Shown: in pieces, positions 1 through 10,686 of the stretch
Position numbering within the stretch: the first letter of the stretch is position 1
How the letters are laid out: each line of letters starts with the position of its first letter
NCBI RefSeq assembly: GCF_003286085.1
Contig: NW_020825708.1
Location: forward strand, 112,025-176,024
DNA length: 64,000 nucleotides
Source of the DNA: Drosophila persimilis
Taxonomy: Eukaryota > Arthropoda > Insecta > Diptera > Drosophilidae
Reading direction: 5' to 3'
Program-made: the position numbers and the translations under genes
Notes under the pieces: model-generated
The model's input: the letters and a program-made list of their open reading frames with translations, nothing else
Database searches by the model: none
What the model was told of the DNA's origin: nothing

Positions 1-86
1 AAAATAAATACAGTCCCCTAAAATCAAATCCGTCGAGCATATTATTCGCGAACATTCTTTGGTCCTTCAAGCCGGATTCTTGAACA
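1..86 (+). mobile_element. BEL/Pao element: end of 5' LTR and primer-binding site
   Basis: The window opens just upstream of a broken BEL-type gag. A TTTGGTCCTTCAAGCCGG stretch at 58-75 lies where a BEL primer-binding site is expected, about 50 bases before the gag start at 125. The bases before it would be the last part of the 5' LTR. No second LTR copy is available in the window to prove the boundary, so this rests on position and resemblance only. Confidence 0.4.
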
Positions 87-124
87 GTTTTGTGTGCTTT
101 GGTGTTCATTGAAAATTGTTTACA

Positions 125-938
125 ATGGACCAATTAAAGGCATTGGTAAAAGCCCGTGGCAGACTCAAGGCCATTATCATACAAATACAAATACAACGGC
201 GGAGGTCACCTCACGGATGGAACTACTCCAATCGGCTTGGAAAGAGTTCTCACAACTTGGAGATTCCATAGCCCTTCTCGAACACGTGGATGGGTATGGG
301 GATCCAGAGGAAGACAATGCACTCTACGAGGAAAAGTATCTATTGGCATATGCCAATATTTTGGAGAAAAAGGGGTTAGTACAACCAACTACAACTGCAA
401 CGATCAACGGGGATGGCAGAAGAGAGCTTCATATAAACAACAACGCAGTACTCAGTCTGCTACAACAACAACAACAGCTATTTGAACAGTTAGCTGCAAA
501 CCAGAACACGACGAACAAGTCTATGCGTGCTGCTGGAGAGAGCGAGAGCGTCGAGTTTAGAGGCTCGGTGAATTCGAATTCGGCTGTTGGTGCGGTCACA
601 CCAATACAGAGCGAATTGCCAAAAATTCAAATCAAACGGTTCGCTGGCAGCTACACAGAGTGGCCAGCATTTCAGGATATCTATGAAAGTACAATTCATA
701 GCAGGCAGCATTTGACGAACACACAGAAGTTTCATCATTTGAAAACACTACTTATCGATGAGGCTGCCAACTTGGTACGACATTTGTCGATCACGGACAC
801 TGCTTACAACACTGCATGGGAACGTCTCAAGGAAAGGTACAGCGGCCGAGGCATATCGTAAACTCGTTTTTGGAATAATTTATGAAGTTGCCCACAACTA
901 CTAAAATTGATGCGGCGATTTTGCGTAAAGTGTCCGAC
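125..938 (+). pseudogene. gag: BEL/Pao gag fragment (DUF1759), frameshifted and truncated
   Basis: A natural start at 125 reads MDQLKALVKARGRLK, a typical BEL gag opening, but the frame is lost around 185-200 and the rest continues in another frame to 861. That part carries the DUF1759 core (LPKIQIKRFAGSYTEWPAFQD, then ...ERLKERY). A third piece (MKLPTTTKIDAAILRKVSDG) follows past an in-frame stop at about 875, and the match ends abruptly near 938 in unrelated GC-rich sequence. The protein would form the particle of a BEL retrotransposon. With two frame breaks and no pol attached it cannot be functional. Confidence 0.8.
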
Positions 939-1412
939 GGTGGATGGCCGACCTGCTGCAAATCCTCCGACTCCACCCTACGGTAGCCGCGGTGCAGGAC
1001 GACCCGGAATGGGCAGAGGCTCCCCCGAATGGCGGACCAACGCGCCAGGTCGGCGGTTGCCCCGGGACCTCATATCCAACATAACCGTATTCTTACGCGA
1101 TCGCGCCTACCGACTGGGAGTCCGGCGACTGGAGGTCCATGACGGCACCTGCTTTCGCGTAAAAATTACCCGCAGCCGGGCTGTCACCGTCACTCTTCGG
1201 CACCCCCGAAGTATGGAGGGGGTGTGAGGGAGCGTACGCTCCACCCACATTTTTCCGCCCATCAACTTGCCGGCATTTTTCCATTGGAGGGACCCGAACT
1301 TACTTTATTAGAATTAAGATTTTTGACTTTTCTTCTTTTTCTAGTTTTAAGCATTGACTTTTCAGTTTTAGGTTAAAGGGGAGGGGGGAAGGCCACGAAG
1401 GCTACATGTTAT
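939..1412. other. Unassigned GC-rich fragment between BEL gag and DINE
   Basis: The sequence turns GC-rich at 939 exactly where gag similarity stops, and returns to AT-rich at about 1290. A short open frame (907-1227, plus) spans it but starts inside the gag remnant and ends in low-complexity peptide, so I do not call it a gene. From 1290 to 1412 it is T-rich followed by a G-run. It may be a piece of another transposon, but I recognise no domain. Confidence 0.3.
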
Positions 1413-2262
1413 TATACCCGATACTCAAAATGAGTATTGGGGTATATTAGATTTGTGGTAAAAGTGGATGTGTGTAACGTCCAGAAGGAATCGTTTCCGA
1501 CCCCATAAAGTATATATATTCTTGATCAGCATCAATAGCCGAGTCGATTGAGCCCTGTATGTCTGTCTGTCTGTCCATCCGTCCGTCCGTCCGTCCGTCC
1601 ATCCGTCCGTCCGTCCGTCCGTCCTTCCGTCCGTCCGTCCCCTTCAGCGCCTAGTGCTCAAAGACTATAAGAGCTAGAGCAACGATGTTTTGGATCCAGA
1701 CTTCTGTGATATGTCACTGCTACAAAAATAGTTCAGAACTTCGCCCCGCCCACTTCCGCCCCCACAAAGGACGAAAATCTGTGGCACCCACATTTTTAAA
1801 GATACGATAAAACCAAAAACTCAGAATCGTAGAGGATGTTTATATGTTCTAGAATATAAAATCTCAACCAGATCGTATAATTATTATAGCCAGAAACAAG
1901 AAAACAATTTCATTCTTTCTCGCTCTGTCTCTCTCTAACACACAGGATTCATGGTCGGTTTTGCCAATTGCAAAATATGAGTTCAAGGATCTCAGAACCT
2001 ATAAGAGCCAGAGCAACCAAATTTGGTATCCACACTCCTGTGATATCGGACCTTGACCGTTTCGTGTCCAAATTTCGCCACACCCCCTTCCGCCCCCGCA
2101 AAGGACTAAAATCTGGGGCATCCACAAATCTCAGAGACTATTAAGGCTAGAGTAACCAAATTTGGTATCCGCACTCCTGTTAGATCTCACTTTAAAACGT
2201 ATATCTCAGAATTTCGCCCTACCCCCTACCGCCCACACAAAGGACGAAAATCTGTTGCATCC
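1413..2262 (-). mobile_element. DINE-1/INE-1 (Helentron) copy, 5'-truncated, minus strand
   Basis: Read on the minus strand it ends with the family terminus (TACTCATTTTGAGTATCGGGTATA) next to the conserved block GGTCGGAAACGATTCCTTCTGG, preceded by a long GTCC/GTCY tract (1561-1640 on the plus strand) and the repeated CACAAAGGGCGAAAATCTG-type blocks. These are hallmarks of non-autonomous DINE-1 elements. The head (ACGAGGGGGAACG...) is missing: the copy stops at about 2262 against a gypsy integrase fragment. This is the only minus-strand DINE seen in the window. Confidence 0.85.
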
Positions 2263-2264
2263 AG

Positions 2265-2842
2265 CGGGTAAATCGCTCGGTACTCGCTGCTATCAAAGCG
2301 TACATTAAGCCCGATCAATCCAGTGTGCATGCAGACGTCAAAAGTAGCCCATATTGTGTTGCTTTTGGCCAAAACATGATTCCACTTATCAACTCCTACG
2401 AAATCTCAGTATGTTGGAGGACCGAGCTGTAGTCTTCGATCGCGACGATTCCTTCGAGGTAATTCGCAAGACCGCTGCAGAAGCAATGAAACAGCAGCAT
2501 GTTCGCAATGAAAATATCTATAATCTTCGAAGCCGAGAAGTAAACTTTCAAGTGGGTCAAGAAGTGTATAGACGAAATTTTGACCAGAGTAGTTTTGTGA
2601 AAGGCATTAAAGCGAAACTGGCACCTACGTTTTGGAAAGCCCGCATTAAGAAAAGACTCGAGAACAGCTACTACGAGCTGGAAGATTTCCAGGGTCGCTT
2701 TATTGGTAAATATCACACAAATGATATTGAACAATATATCGTATCCAGCACTCCAAGTGTGGATCACGATTTGGTTAGCAAGACCACAAACTGTGATTTC
2801 AGCGGGGGGTGTAATATTCGTAATATAAAATTACAGCCTAAA
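2265..2842 (+). pseudogene. pol: Gypsy-type retrotransposon integrase C-terminus, frameshifted
   Basis: The first part reads RVNRSVLAAIKAYIKPDQ and then SSPYCVAFGQNM, the end of an rve integrase core with a segment missing between them. After a frame break near 2390 the region continues as the C-terminal domain with NIYNLRSREVNFQVGQEVYRR and YYELEDFQGRFIGKYHTNDI, the GPY/F-like module of Osvaldo/Ulysses-type gypsy elements. The open frame from 2354 runs to a stop at 2854, but its last residues come from the next repeat. Only this tail of pol is present; no LTR adjoins it. Confidence 0.75.
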
Positions 2843-4146
2843 ACTAGGCCGTAAAAAATTCGAGTTGAATATCTTGTGAGCTTTGATAAAGCTTATCAAC
2901 AGCTGTTTTGCGACCAAGCGGCAAACGCTTTGATATGCAATTTTTCTGCCGTGCACTATATTTTATTAAATATTGCTGTGTCTGGATCCTGTATAACAGA
3001 AGAAGTCCATAGAAAGTGTGGGAAAACGTGGGTTGCTGTTTTTAGTAGTCCCAGCCTCTTTCTTTCTCTCCTCGTGACCGTCAGAGTGACCGGCCGTGGA
3101 AAAAAAAGTCTTGTAGAGCTGACCCAGTTCTCTAAACCAAGGTCAAGCCAAAGTCAAAGCCTAGTGCGAGTGCCAAGTGCGGCTCAAAGTGATGATTTAA
3201 TTTGAGTGGACGCGCCAGTTATATATCGTCAATACTGGGGCAGCCGTTCGACCATTTAGAAAACGAACGCCCACAGTTCAGTAAAATTTTTCGATCAGTG
3301 GTGTAGTTCTGTTGAGGTAATCCACCCAGCTACAGAGACCCGTTGAAAAATTTCTGTTCTTTCCGCGTAGGATTAGCACCACTAGTATCTACGTATTACA
3401 ACGCTGGTCACCTCTATTGGCCACGTGCCCGTACCACCGGTTTAACCCCCATCTGAAAAGAATGAATGTGCGGTAACTATTCGTTGGTCTTCAACCATGA
3501 TCACGGTTTTATACCGTGACTATATACCTACTACTAACCTACTAACTAACCTACTACTAACCTACTAACCTACTACTACTACTACCTACTATATACCTAG
3601 TACTAATCAGTTTTATAGATTTAAGATCATTATACCCTACCTCGCCCTTATGATATTCCTTCCCCAGTATATTCTGTATAGTAATAGCCAATAAATGTAA
3701 GACAATATCGCCAAATGAGCGATACCGCAGCCGACAAAGATCTGACCGGTGATTTTCTTCGTTTACGTATCCATGCTGATCTGTCCCTTTGACCCCCTGT
3801 ATCCCGTTTCCTAGTATCCTTTCCCTACTCGTACGCGATTTTTTTTTATATAAATTCTTATCTCGACCATTTGCCAGAGCTCTAAATGGGTAGTAAAATG
3901 TCCTCCATGCCCACATAGTATACTACATAGTCTATAACTCTACTTTGAGCACTCTACATCACTCCACTCTCTTATCTGAGCGGACCGGGACGTACGCTTC
4001 TAAACACTTGACCTTGATAGTGGCGCCGGTGATAAGACCGGCTCTCGGTTTCATCTCGGCTCCGACGCAAAACGAGCTGTCGCTATGAGTACTCAAGTCA
4101 ACGTTCTTCAGTAAAGAGCAGCACCAGTAAAACAAACTAAAAACCA
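2843..4146 (+). repeat. Array-type unit 0: upstream region and 5' UTR of the secreted-peptide gene
   Basis: This 1.3-kb stretch starts ACTAGGCCGTAAAAAATTCG and ends CTAAAAACCA, and it is the same sequence that recurs six more times in the window joined to DINE elements. Here alone it runs on without interruption into the signal-peptide exon at 4150, so it is the gene's own upstream region. Paired GATA-type sites (TTGATAAAGCTTATCAA at 2884-2900) and TTATCT further down are visible, and a TCAGTA initiator-like motif lies at 4108, without a clear TATA box. Compared with array units it lacks about 75 bp after ATATCG near 3717 and about 30 bp near 3404, so the array was not copied from this exact version. 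Confidence 0.8.
3528..3600. repeat. Microsatellite of CTACTAAC / CTACTAC units
   Basis: Short imperfect repeats of CTACTAAC and CTACTAC fill this interval. The array units elsewhere have only one or two such units at the same place (for example 19970-19980), so the expansion is specific to the gene-adjacent copy. Confidence 0.85.
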
Positions 4147-4215
4147 AAAATAGCCAAGATTGCTTTGATCTTCTTCCTGTTCGCCCTGTTCGCCGTAAGT
4201 GGAGATAGAAGGGGT

Positions 4216-4522
4216 TGTAGCGCCATTTGGCTAATAATAATTGTTATTAGGATAGTATTTCATGAAGTCTAGTGTAAGTTAGGCTAGGGCAAAGCGGGAG
4301 CGCAATAAAAGCTCGCTCTCTCGCTCTTGGCGAATTCGCCCTGCTTTGCCACCGTAGGTAAGGTAGGCACAGAAGAAATTGTTTTAATATATGAAAAGAG
4401 TCGAGAAAAATACATGCAATCGAACCCACGCACTCCTTTTTTTTCGTCGTATTAAAATACAAAATTGCAGTCACCCAAGTTGTTTCGGTATCTTTATTTA
4501 GAAAAACTATTCTAAAATTTCA
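4216..4522 (+). repeat. BEL-1 5' LTR
   Basis: It begins TGTAGCGCCATTTGG and ends CTAAAATTTCA, and matches the 3' LTR at 10380-10686 over the same 307 bp with scattered substitutions. The primer-binding site follows at once at 4523 (TGGCGCCCCCGGGTGGAC). An AATAAAAGCTCG polyadenylation-like motif lies near 4303. Confidence 0.92.
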
Positions 4523-5646
4523 TGGCGCCCCCGGGTGGACTTGCAATTTAAACGTATTAATTCAAGTGGAAGGCAAAAGTGACAGTGACACAGTGGAGAA
4601 AAGATAAATAGCCAAAATCTATTATACATACATACATACATGTACATGCATATGTGCTGCAGCTAAATTGCCAAATTGACCGCGACGTGTGTGCAAATAA
4701 TTAAACAAACAAAACTAAAAATCACCGCGTCGGTCGTGCAATACCCTGTCTTCAGCTACATATATACAAAAGGAGATACACATATACCATCTACCCAAGA
4801 AGATCCAAGTGGAGCATCCAGTATTAGAAGAGGAGAGTACAGTATTTGTGCAAAAAATTGAAAGCTCGAGTGAAGACGAAAAGATTAAAAAACTCGCAAT
4901 TATTGTCTTGTGCTGAAACAATTGCACCTCGCTTTCAATTCTTGGCACATACGTATGACATAGTAGAGCTAGATTGCATGCTGTAGTTAGAGTTCAGCGT
5001 ATATATTAATACATATGTACATATATACATATGTACATCTAACCCTCTTGGACGCCATAACTACACATATAACTCATTTTAACTGCAATCGCTGTCACCC
5101 CTTTCCCCTTTCTCGTTTTCGTTGTGTCAAATATATGTATAGTTGGGTCGTTGGCCAAGCACGCATACCAATACGCAGCTGCAGCGGTGAATTTTTTCGT
5201 CTCGCTTTCGCTCTTCACCGTTGCTTATCGTTGTTCTTTTGTTTGGCGCGCTTGATCCAAACCAAACACCAAGTGACGCGCTACCCTGTTTTCGTCGGGT
5301 ATATTCGTTTGGTGTCAGTAGGATCCAACTATCAATTAAGACAAAGTCGTGCCTCGCAAATCAATTTAGCGTCGTTGTCTGTGCATACGTATACACAACA
5401 TCCATTCTTCAGAACTGCAGCGGTGAAATTTTTCGTTTTCGCTTGTCACCAGTGCTGTTCGTTGCTATTCTTGTGTGGTTTTCGTGTACGCGCCAGCCAA
5501 GCGACGCTCTACCCTAAATTTTTCGGGTATATTGGTTTTTCACCTCGTTTGGGTACAATTACCCATTATTTCATTGAGTGCCTCGGCATTAAATACGATT
5601 ATTAGAAACGATCTTTCGCCTTCAGTTGCTTTTATTGAGAATCAAT
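4523..5646 (+). other. BEL-1 primer-binding site and leader with a degenerate internal duplication
   Basis: About 1.1 kb without a gene. After the primer-binding site the leader contains two related blocks: GCAGCGGTGAATTTTTTCG at about 5181 leading to CGCTACCCTGTTTTCGTCGGGTATATT, and GCAGCGGTGAAATTTTTCG at about 5417 leading to CGCTCTACCCTAAATTTTTCGGGTATATT. They look like an old duplication of roughly 235 bp. The open frames across this leader show no family signature. Confidence 0.6.
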
Positions 5647-6030
5647 ATGACCTCAAAAGCCAACAATATTGCCCTTAAAGAGCTGAAGAAAAAGCGCAGT
5701 TGCCGTGTCAAAGGCATTCGTTTATTAGCGGACCGTTTAGAAGCGGGGGATATTCCGCTGGTATTGACGGAGCTCGAGTGCAGACTCGAAACGCTGATGC
5801 GTAGCATTGACACGGCACGCGAACTTCAAGAGAAGATTGAAGATATAGACATTGACGATGAATTTGGAGTCGAGTTGGAAGAACTCTCAATTGTCACAAA
5901 GGCACAATTAATGTCTCTCATTTGCGCATTAAAGACAGCTGATGAGACAATACCGGCAGTACCAGCTAATGGTGGCTCGCCTTTCGAAGTTAGCTCTACC
6001 GCAGTTCAGCGGCAACTTTTCGGACTTTAA
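5647..6030 (+). pseudogene. gag: BEL-1 gag N-terminal part
   Basis: The reading frame MTSKANNIALKELKKKRS runs 127 codons with a helical, charged pattern typical of BEL gag N-termini. It stops at 6030 where the DUF1759 core would begin; the next frame resumes with FETLVHNDQSIPIIEKFNHL, so the front of the core is missing. The start at 5647 is chosen because it is the ATG after the leader that opens the conserved part. Confidence 0.7.
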
Positions 6031-6042
6031 AAACCATAGGTT

Positions 6043-8027
6043 TATTTGAGACTCTAGTTCACAATGACCAAAGCATTCCAATTATCGAAAAGTTCAACCA
6101 TTTGCTTTCGTGTCTCTCCGGTGAAGCGTTGGGAACAGTTAGGGCTTTCCAAGTAACCGAGACCAACTACGAGAAAGCAATGGCTAGCTTAAAACGGGTC
6201 TACGATAATGATTGTCTGATCTTTAAAAATCACATTGATGCCCTATTTAGTCTTCCCAAAATGACCCAGCAATCAGCATCGTCCTTAAGAAACCTTATCG
6301 ATACCGCCTCATCCATATACGGTTCGTTGTTGTCGATAGGCGATGATAAAAAGATCTCGAATGCGATGATTATTCATCTCGTCTTGAGCAGAGTCGATCC
6401 GGTGACCAAAGAGAAATGGGAAGAACAGCTCGATTATGACAAACTGCACCTTTGGACGGACTGTGAAAAGTTGCTTAACCGCAGACATCAACATCTTTCG
6501 GCCGAAAATTCGGACAAACCAAAGCAGGAGCAGAAAGCTGTGCCAAGCAAGCCGCATAATCGGAGCTCATTCGCGTGTTCCACCGCGAATACCAAAAACC
6601 AACAATGCAGCTACTGCAATGCGAAAGGCCATTTGTTGACAGATTGCAGTCCATTTGGTCGGCTGGCAGTAATGCAAAGGTTCGAATTCGCAAAAACTGC
6701 ATCCTTTGTCTGCATCAATTGTCTGCAGCCAGGCCACTCTGTAGTACGATGCAAAGCTAAGAAGTGTCGAGTGTGTGGCTGCTCACACCATACCTTATTG
6801 CATAGATACACAGTGGCGAATAAAAGTCTAGCATTACCATCACCCCCAGAGAATTCTTCTCCTCCTCCCAATCAGAATCAACCTATGGAATCAGCTATGG
6901 ATAGAGTTATGCTGGCTACGTCGATCGTAAGCGTCCGAACAAATAATGGTGAACATGTTTTGGCCCGAGCTCTGCTTGACTCGGGGTCTCAAACCAATTT
7001 TATAACTGAGGACTTAGCACAGCGCTTACAGATCTGTAGGGAGGAGTCGTGTATCAACTTGCTTGGTATTGGTGAATCCAATTCACAAGTCAAGAAAAAG
7101 ATACACACGGTGGTGAAGTCGCGAATTACTGGTAGTGAGTTTTCGGTTGATTTCTGGATTCTAAAGTCCATTTCGGGGTATCACCCTGATCAAACACTTA
7201 ACGTGAGTGACTGGAAAATCCCGAAGAACTTACCACTTGCAGACCCATATTTCTTCAAGCCACAGAAGATAGATATGCTGATAGGTGCAGAAACATTTTA
7301 CGAACTTTTATCTGTCGATCAGATTCGACAAGGTCCTGACTATCCAACTCTGCAGAAAACGCTTCTCGGCTGGATTGTGTCGGGCAGATACACTCCAAAG
7401 GTGACTGCCACCCAAGAAGCTAGGAATTGTTTGAGTTATCGAGAAGAGTCAGTGATCCACATCGACAATACATTACAAAAGTTTTGGTCACTGGAAGAAT
7501 TGCCGTCTTCTAAAAAGTCTTTATCTCCTGAACACAAGTTATGTGAAAAGCATTATAGAAGGACTACTCAGGTCGTGCCTTCAGGTCGGTTTGAAGTAAG
7601 ACTGCCGTTCAAATCAGATCCCAGTATCTTAGGCAACTCCTTTGAAGTGGCTAAACGGCGGTTTTTATCGCTTGAAAAAAGATTGTCTCGTGACCCCGAG
7701 TTGCAGAAAATGTACTTGGAGTTCATGGAAGAGTACCTCTCCTTGGGTCACATGTCTACCACAGACAATACAATCCCCAAAACTCCACATTATTTCATTC
7801 CACATCAGTGTGTGTTGAGGCCTCAAAGCACGTCGACCAAGCTCCGCGTCGTTTTCGATGCGTCTTGTAAAACGTCCTCTCAGGTGGCCTTGAACGACAT
7901 ATTGATGGTGGGTCCTACGATACAGGATGAGCTGTATTCGACATTGCTCCGATTCAGACTACACAGGTACGCCTTGACAGCCGATGTTAAGAAGATGTAT
8001 CGCCAAGTCTGGGTTCCGCTGGTCTGA
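6043..8027 (+). pseudogene. pol: BEL-1 gag-pol: DUF1759/1760, zinc knuckles, protease, RT start
   Basis: A long open frame with several retroelement parts in order. The rest of the gag core comes first (LSCLSGEALGTVRAFQV), then three cysteine knuckles near 6605-6790 (CSYCNAKGHLLTDC, CINCLQPGHSVVRC, CRVCGCSHH). The Pao-type aspartic protease has its active site in LLDSGSQTNF near 6975. The BEL region IPKNLPLADPYFF and the reverse transcriptase opening (LRVVFDASCK, LTADVKKMYRQVWV) follow. The frame ends at 8027, shortly before the RT catalytic YVDD block, which is absent from this copy. Confidence 0.88.
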
Positions 8028-8037
8028 GTCCTTGGAA

Positions 8038-8965
8038 TATACCAGCTCAACACCGTAACATATGGGACTGGACCAGCCCCATTTTTGGCAATTCGGTGTT
8101 TGAAGAGGTTGAAAGAGGTTTGAATTGACTAAATGGTTTTCGAACTCACCTGAGGTCACCGCATCCGAGAGCACATTTAAACCGATAACGATCTCGGACT
8201 CAGAGTCAACTAAGGCGTTAGGAATATCGTGGCTGCCACACGAAGACGTCTTTAAGTTCCAAATTGAGACGTCAGTTATGGGTCTCCGAGCGACAAAACG
8301 GAACATATTATCGGTGACATCAAAGCTGTTTGACCCCCTTGGCTTGTTAAGTCCTTTAGTAATTAAGGGAAAGATCCTACTGCAGGAGCTTTGGTTTAAC
8401 AAGCTAGATTGGGATGAGTCAATTCCAATGAACTTGGAAACAGCATGGAACTTATTAAAAGAATCCTTGGGTCAGTTTGAGAAGATTACCATACCTCGAT
8501 TTGTGCATACTGACCCCATGTCACCGATTCAAGTACATGCCTTTGCCGACGCATCCATGAGAGCTTATGGAGCCTGCGTCTATATCCGTAGAAAGACTGC
8601 AAAAGGTTTCAAGGTCTCCTTGTTGACTGCAAAGTCGAAAGTAGCGCCACTCAAGACGAAAACGCTCCCAAGGCTTGAGTTATGTGCCGCTCACCTTCTA
8701 GCAGACCTTTGTCACCGAATCAAATCACTGCTCAAGGTTCCAATTGATAAAATTATATTCTGGTCAGATTCATAACTTACTCTTCATTGGATCAGATCCC
8801 ACCCTTCGTCGTTGTCAACATTCGTTGCGAACCGAGTAGCGGAGATTCAAGAGTGGTCAAGTGAAGCTACGTGGCGGCATGTGCCGACAAAACAGAACCC
8901 AGCAGACATAGTTTCGAGAGATTGTGACGTAGAGGAAATCGTGCAGTCGATCTGGTTTGGTGGTT
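8038..8965 (+). pseudogene. pol: BEL-1 pol continued: RT remnant and Pao RNase H
   Basis: A short RT piece (YQLNTVTYGTGPAPFLAI) is followed by a deletion that removes the YVDD region. An open frame at 8125-8775 then carries the Pao peptidase/RNase H region with TSKLFDPLGLLSPLVIKGK, FADASMRAYGACVYIR and LPRLELCAAHLLA. After a stop at 8773 (IIFWSDS-stop) the same frame continues with HWIRSHPSSLSTFVANRVAE and PTKQNPADIVSRD up to 8965, where LINE sequence begins. Confidence 0.85.
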
Positions 8966-10181
8966 TTCTAACCTAATCCACCGTGGTTTTCAAATTGGTT
9001 TGCAGACGGATGTAGTTTTTACTGACTTCAGCAAGGCATTCGATTCTGTGAACCATGCTCTGCTTATTCACAAGCTCTCTTTATTAGGGTTCCCAACGAA
9101 TCTTCTAGATTGGATTTTGTCCTATCTCTCTAACCGCACTCAACGTGTTTTGTTTTCTAACGTGTTGTCAAATACTGTAAATGTTACTTCAGGTGTGCCA
9201 CAGGGAAGTCATCTGGGCCCGCTTCTGTTCATTTTATTTGTGAATGACCTTCCTCAAGTCATAACATACTCTACTACACTAATGTATGCTGATGATGTCA
9301 AAATCTGTCTTTCTTACTCTGATTGGTATTTGCACACACGCCTTCAACTTGATCTAAGTGAACTACTATTGTGGTGTTCAACTAATCTTCTTTTTCTGAA
9401 CCTTTCCAAATGCAAACTTATGACATTTTACCGTCGCGCTCCTCATTTTGTCCCATATGTTCTAGGAAATCATGTCCTTGAACGAATTTCGAGTTCAAAT
9501 GACCTCGGAGTCCTTTTTGATCATAAGATGTGTTTTAACACCCGTATAGCTGCAACTGTAAATAAAGCTAAGGGTGTTTTAGCGTTCATCAAGCGTTGGT
9601 CCAAGGAGTTTGACGACCCGTACGTTACAAAACAACTGTACATCTCGTTAGTACGTCCTATATTGGAGTATTGTTCTTGTGTGTGGAGCCCGCAGTATAA
9701 AGAACAGCAGGCTGTTATTGAATCCGTGCAAAAGCAATTTTTAATTTTTGCCCTTCGGAACTTTAACTGGGACTCAGGTAGAATCTTGCCACCCTACCGG
9801 TCTAGGCTAAATCTTATTGACCTGCCGTCGTTGCACCATCGCAGAATATGCAATGGCGTAATGTTCGTGCACAATCTCCTTCTTGGGACTGTTGACTCCC
9901 AAACTCTCTTGGGTCAGATTGACTTGGCCGTTCCATCTAGACCTACCCGTACTTTTAGGCCTATCCGTCTACCCATATGTAGATCTAATTATGCTGATCA
10001 TGAACCTTTTAGGGTTTTATGCCATAATTATAACTCCCTCTGTCAAACCCTATCCCCTGAACTGTCTCTTAAACTAATTGCATGCAATATTTATAATCAT
10101 TTAAATTTAGCTAACTTTTAACTTATCTTTTTCCGCCTTTAGTAACTAAGTACCATTATTAACAGATAATTGTTAATTAAA
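8966..10181 (+). mobile_element. 5'-truncated LINE (jockey/CR1-like), reverse transcriptase C-terminal half
   Basis: The open frame to 10121 reads TDVVFTDFSKAFDSVNHALL, SGVPQGSHLGPLLFILFVNDL and a catalytic MYADDVK, the fingers-palm motifs of a non-LTR retrotransposon reverse transcriptase, followed by the usual C-terminal extension (LGVLFDHKMCFN, YCSCVWSPQY). Endonuclease and ORF1 are missing, as expected for 5' truncation. A 60-bp 3' UTR ends in a short A-rich tail near 10181. It lies inside BEL-1 in the same orientation, and the BEL sequence between RNase H and the integrase tail is missing around it. The exact clade cannot be fixed by eye. Confidence 0.85.
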
Positions 10182-10352
10182 TACGTAATCGTTGCCGAGG
10201 ACAACCTGCCCCCTCAACAGTGGCTCCTCGGAAGGGTGGTCGGAACAACCGCCGGGCAGGACGGAAGGGTCAGAGTGGTCGACCTAAGGTCGAGCAGCGG
10301 AGCCACGTTCAGGAGGCCAATCCACAAGATGGCGCTTCTGCCTCTGGTTTGA
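10182..10352 (+). pseudogene. pol: BEL-1 integrase C-terminal tail (DUF5641)
   Basis: The peptide IVAEDNLPPQQWLLGRVV... RVRVVDLRSSSGATFRRPIH is the conserved end of BEL/Pao pol. Its stop lies 30 bp before the 3' LTR. The catalytic integrase core is absent from this element, replaced by the LINE and a deletion. Confidence 0.85.
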
Positions 10353-10379
10353 AGCCTTCCAGGCCTTCAACGGGGCCGG

Positions 10380-10686
10380 TGTAGCGCCATTTGGCTAATA
10401 ATAATTGTTATTAGGATAGTATTTCATGAAGTCTAGTGTAAGTTAGGCTAGGGCAAACCGGGAGCGCAATAAAAGCTCGCTCTCTCGCTCTTGGCGAATT
10501 CGCCCCGCTTTGCCACCGTTGGTAAGGTAGGCACAGAAGAAATTGTTTTAATATATGAAAAGAGTCGAGAAAAATGCAAGAAATCGAACGCACGTACTCC
10601 TTTTTTTTCGTCGTTTTAAAATACAAAATTGCAGTCACCCAAGTTGTTTCGGTATCTTTATTTAGAAAAACTATTCTAAAATTTCA
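10380..10686 (+). repeat. BEL-1 3' LTR
   Basis: It has the same 307-bp length and termini (TGTAGC...TTTCA) as the 5' LTR. Several substitutions separate the pair (for example AAACCGGG against AAAGCGGG), so the insertion is not brand new. Confidence 0.92.

Larger units (their letters stand above)
4216..10686 (+). mobile_element. BEL-1: BEL/Pao element in intron 1 of the peptide gene
   Basis: Two 307-bp LTRs bracket a broken gag-pol in the gene's sense orientation. Flanking pentamers are GGGGT (4211-4215) and GTGGT (10687-10691), a near-perfect 5-bp target-site duplication of the size BEL elements make. Order inside: LTR, primer-binding site, long leader, gag, zinc knuckles, aspartic protease, reverse transcriptase, RNase H, then a LINE in place of most of the integrase, a short integrase tail and the 3' LTR. 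Stops, frame breaks and the internal loss make it non-autonomous. Confidence 0.9.

Noticed and set aside
1561-1640. Telomere-like or functional microsatellite
   Set aside because: The GTCC/GTCY tract is the standard internal repeat of DINE-1 elements and occurs in nearly every copy here.
2876-3205. Open frame of about 109 codons (also at 19402, 25107 and 27249)
   Set aside because: It lies in the peptide-gene upstream region, differs between units by frame-changing losses, has low-complexity Ser-rich sequence and no conserved domain. It looks like a chance frame in a repeated segment.
4247-4474. Minus-strand open frame in both BEL-1 LTRs (also 10411-10638)
   Set aside because: It is antisense within an LTR, has no domain, and is duplicated only because LTRs are.
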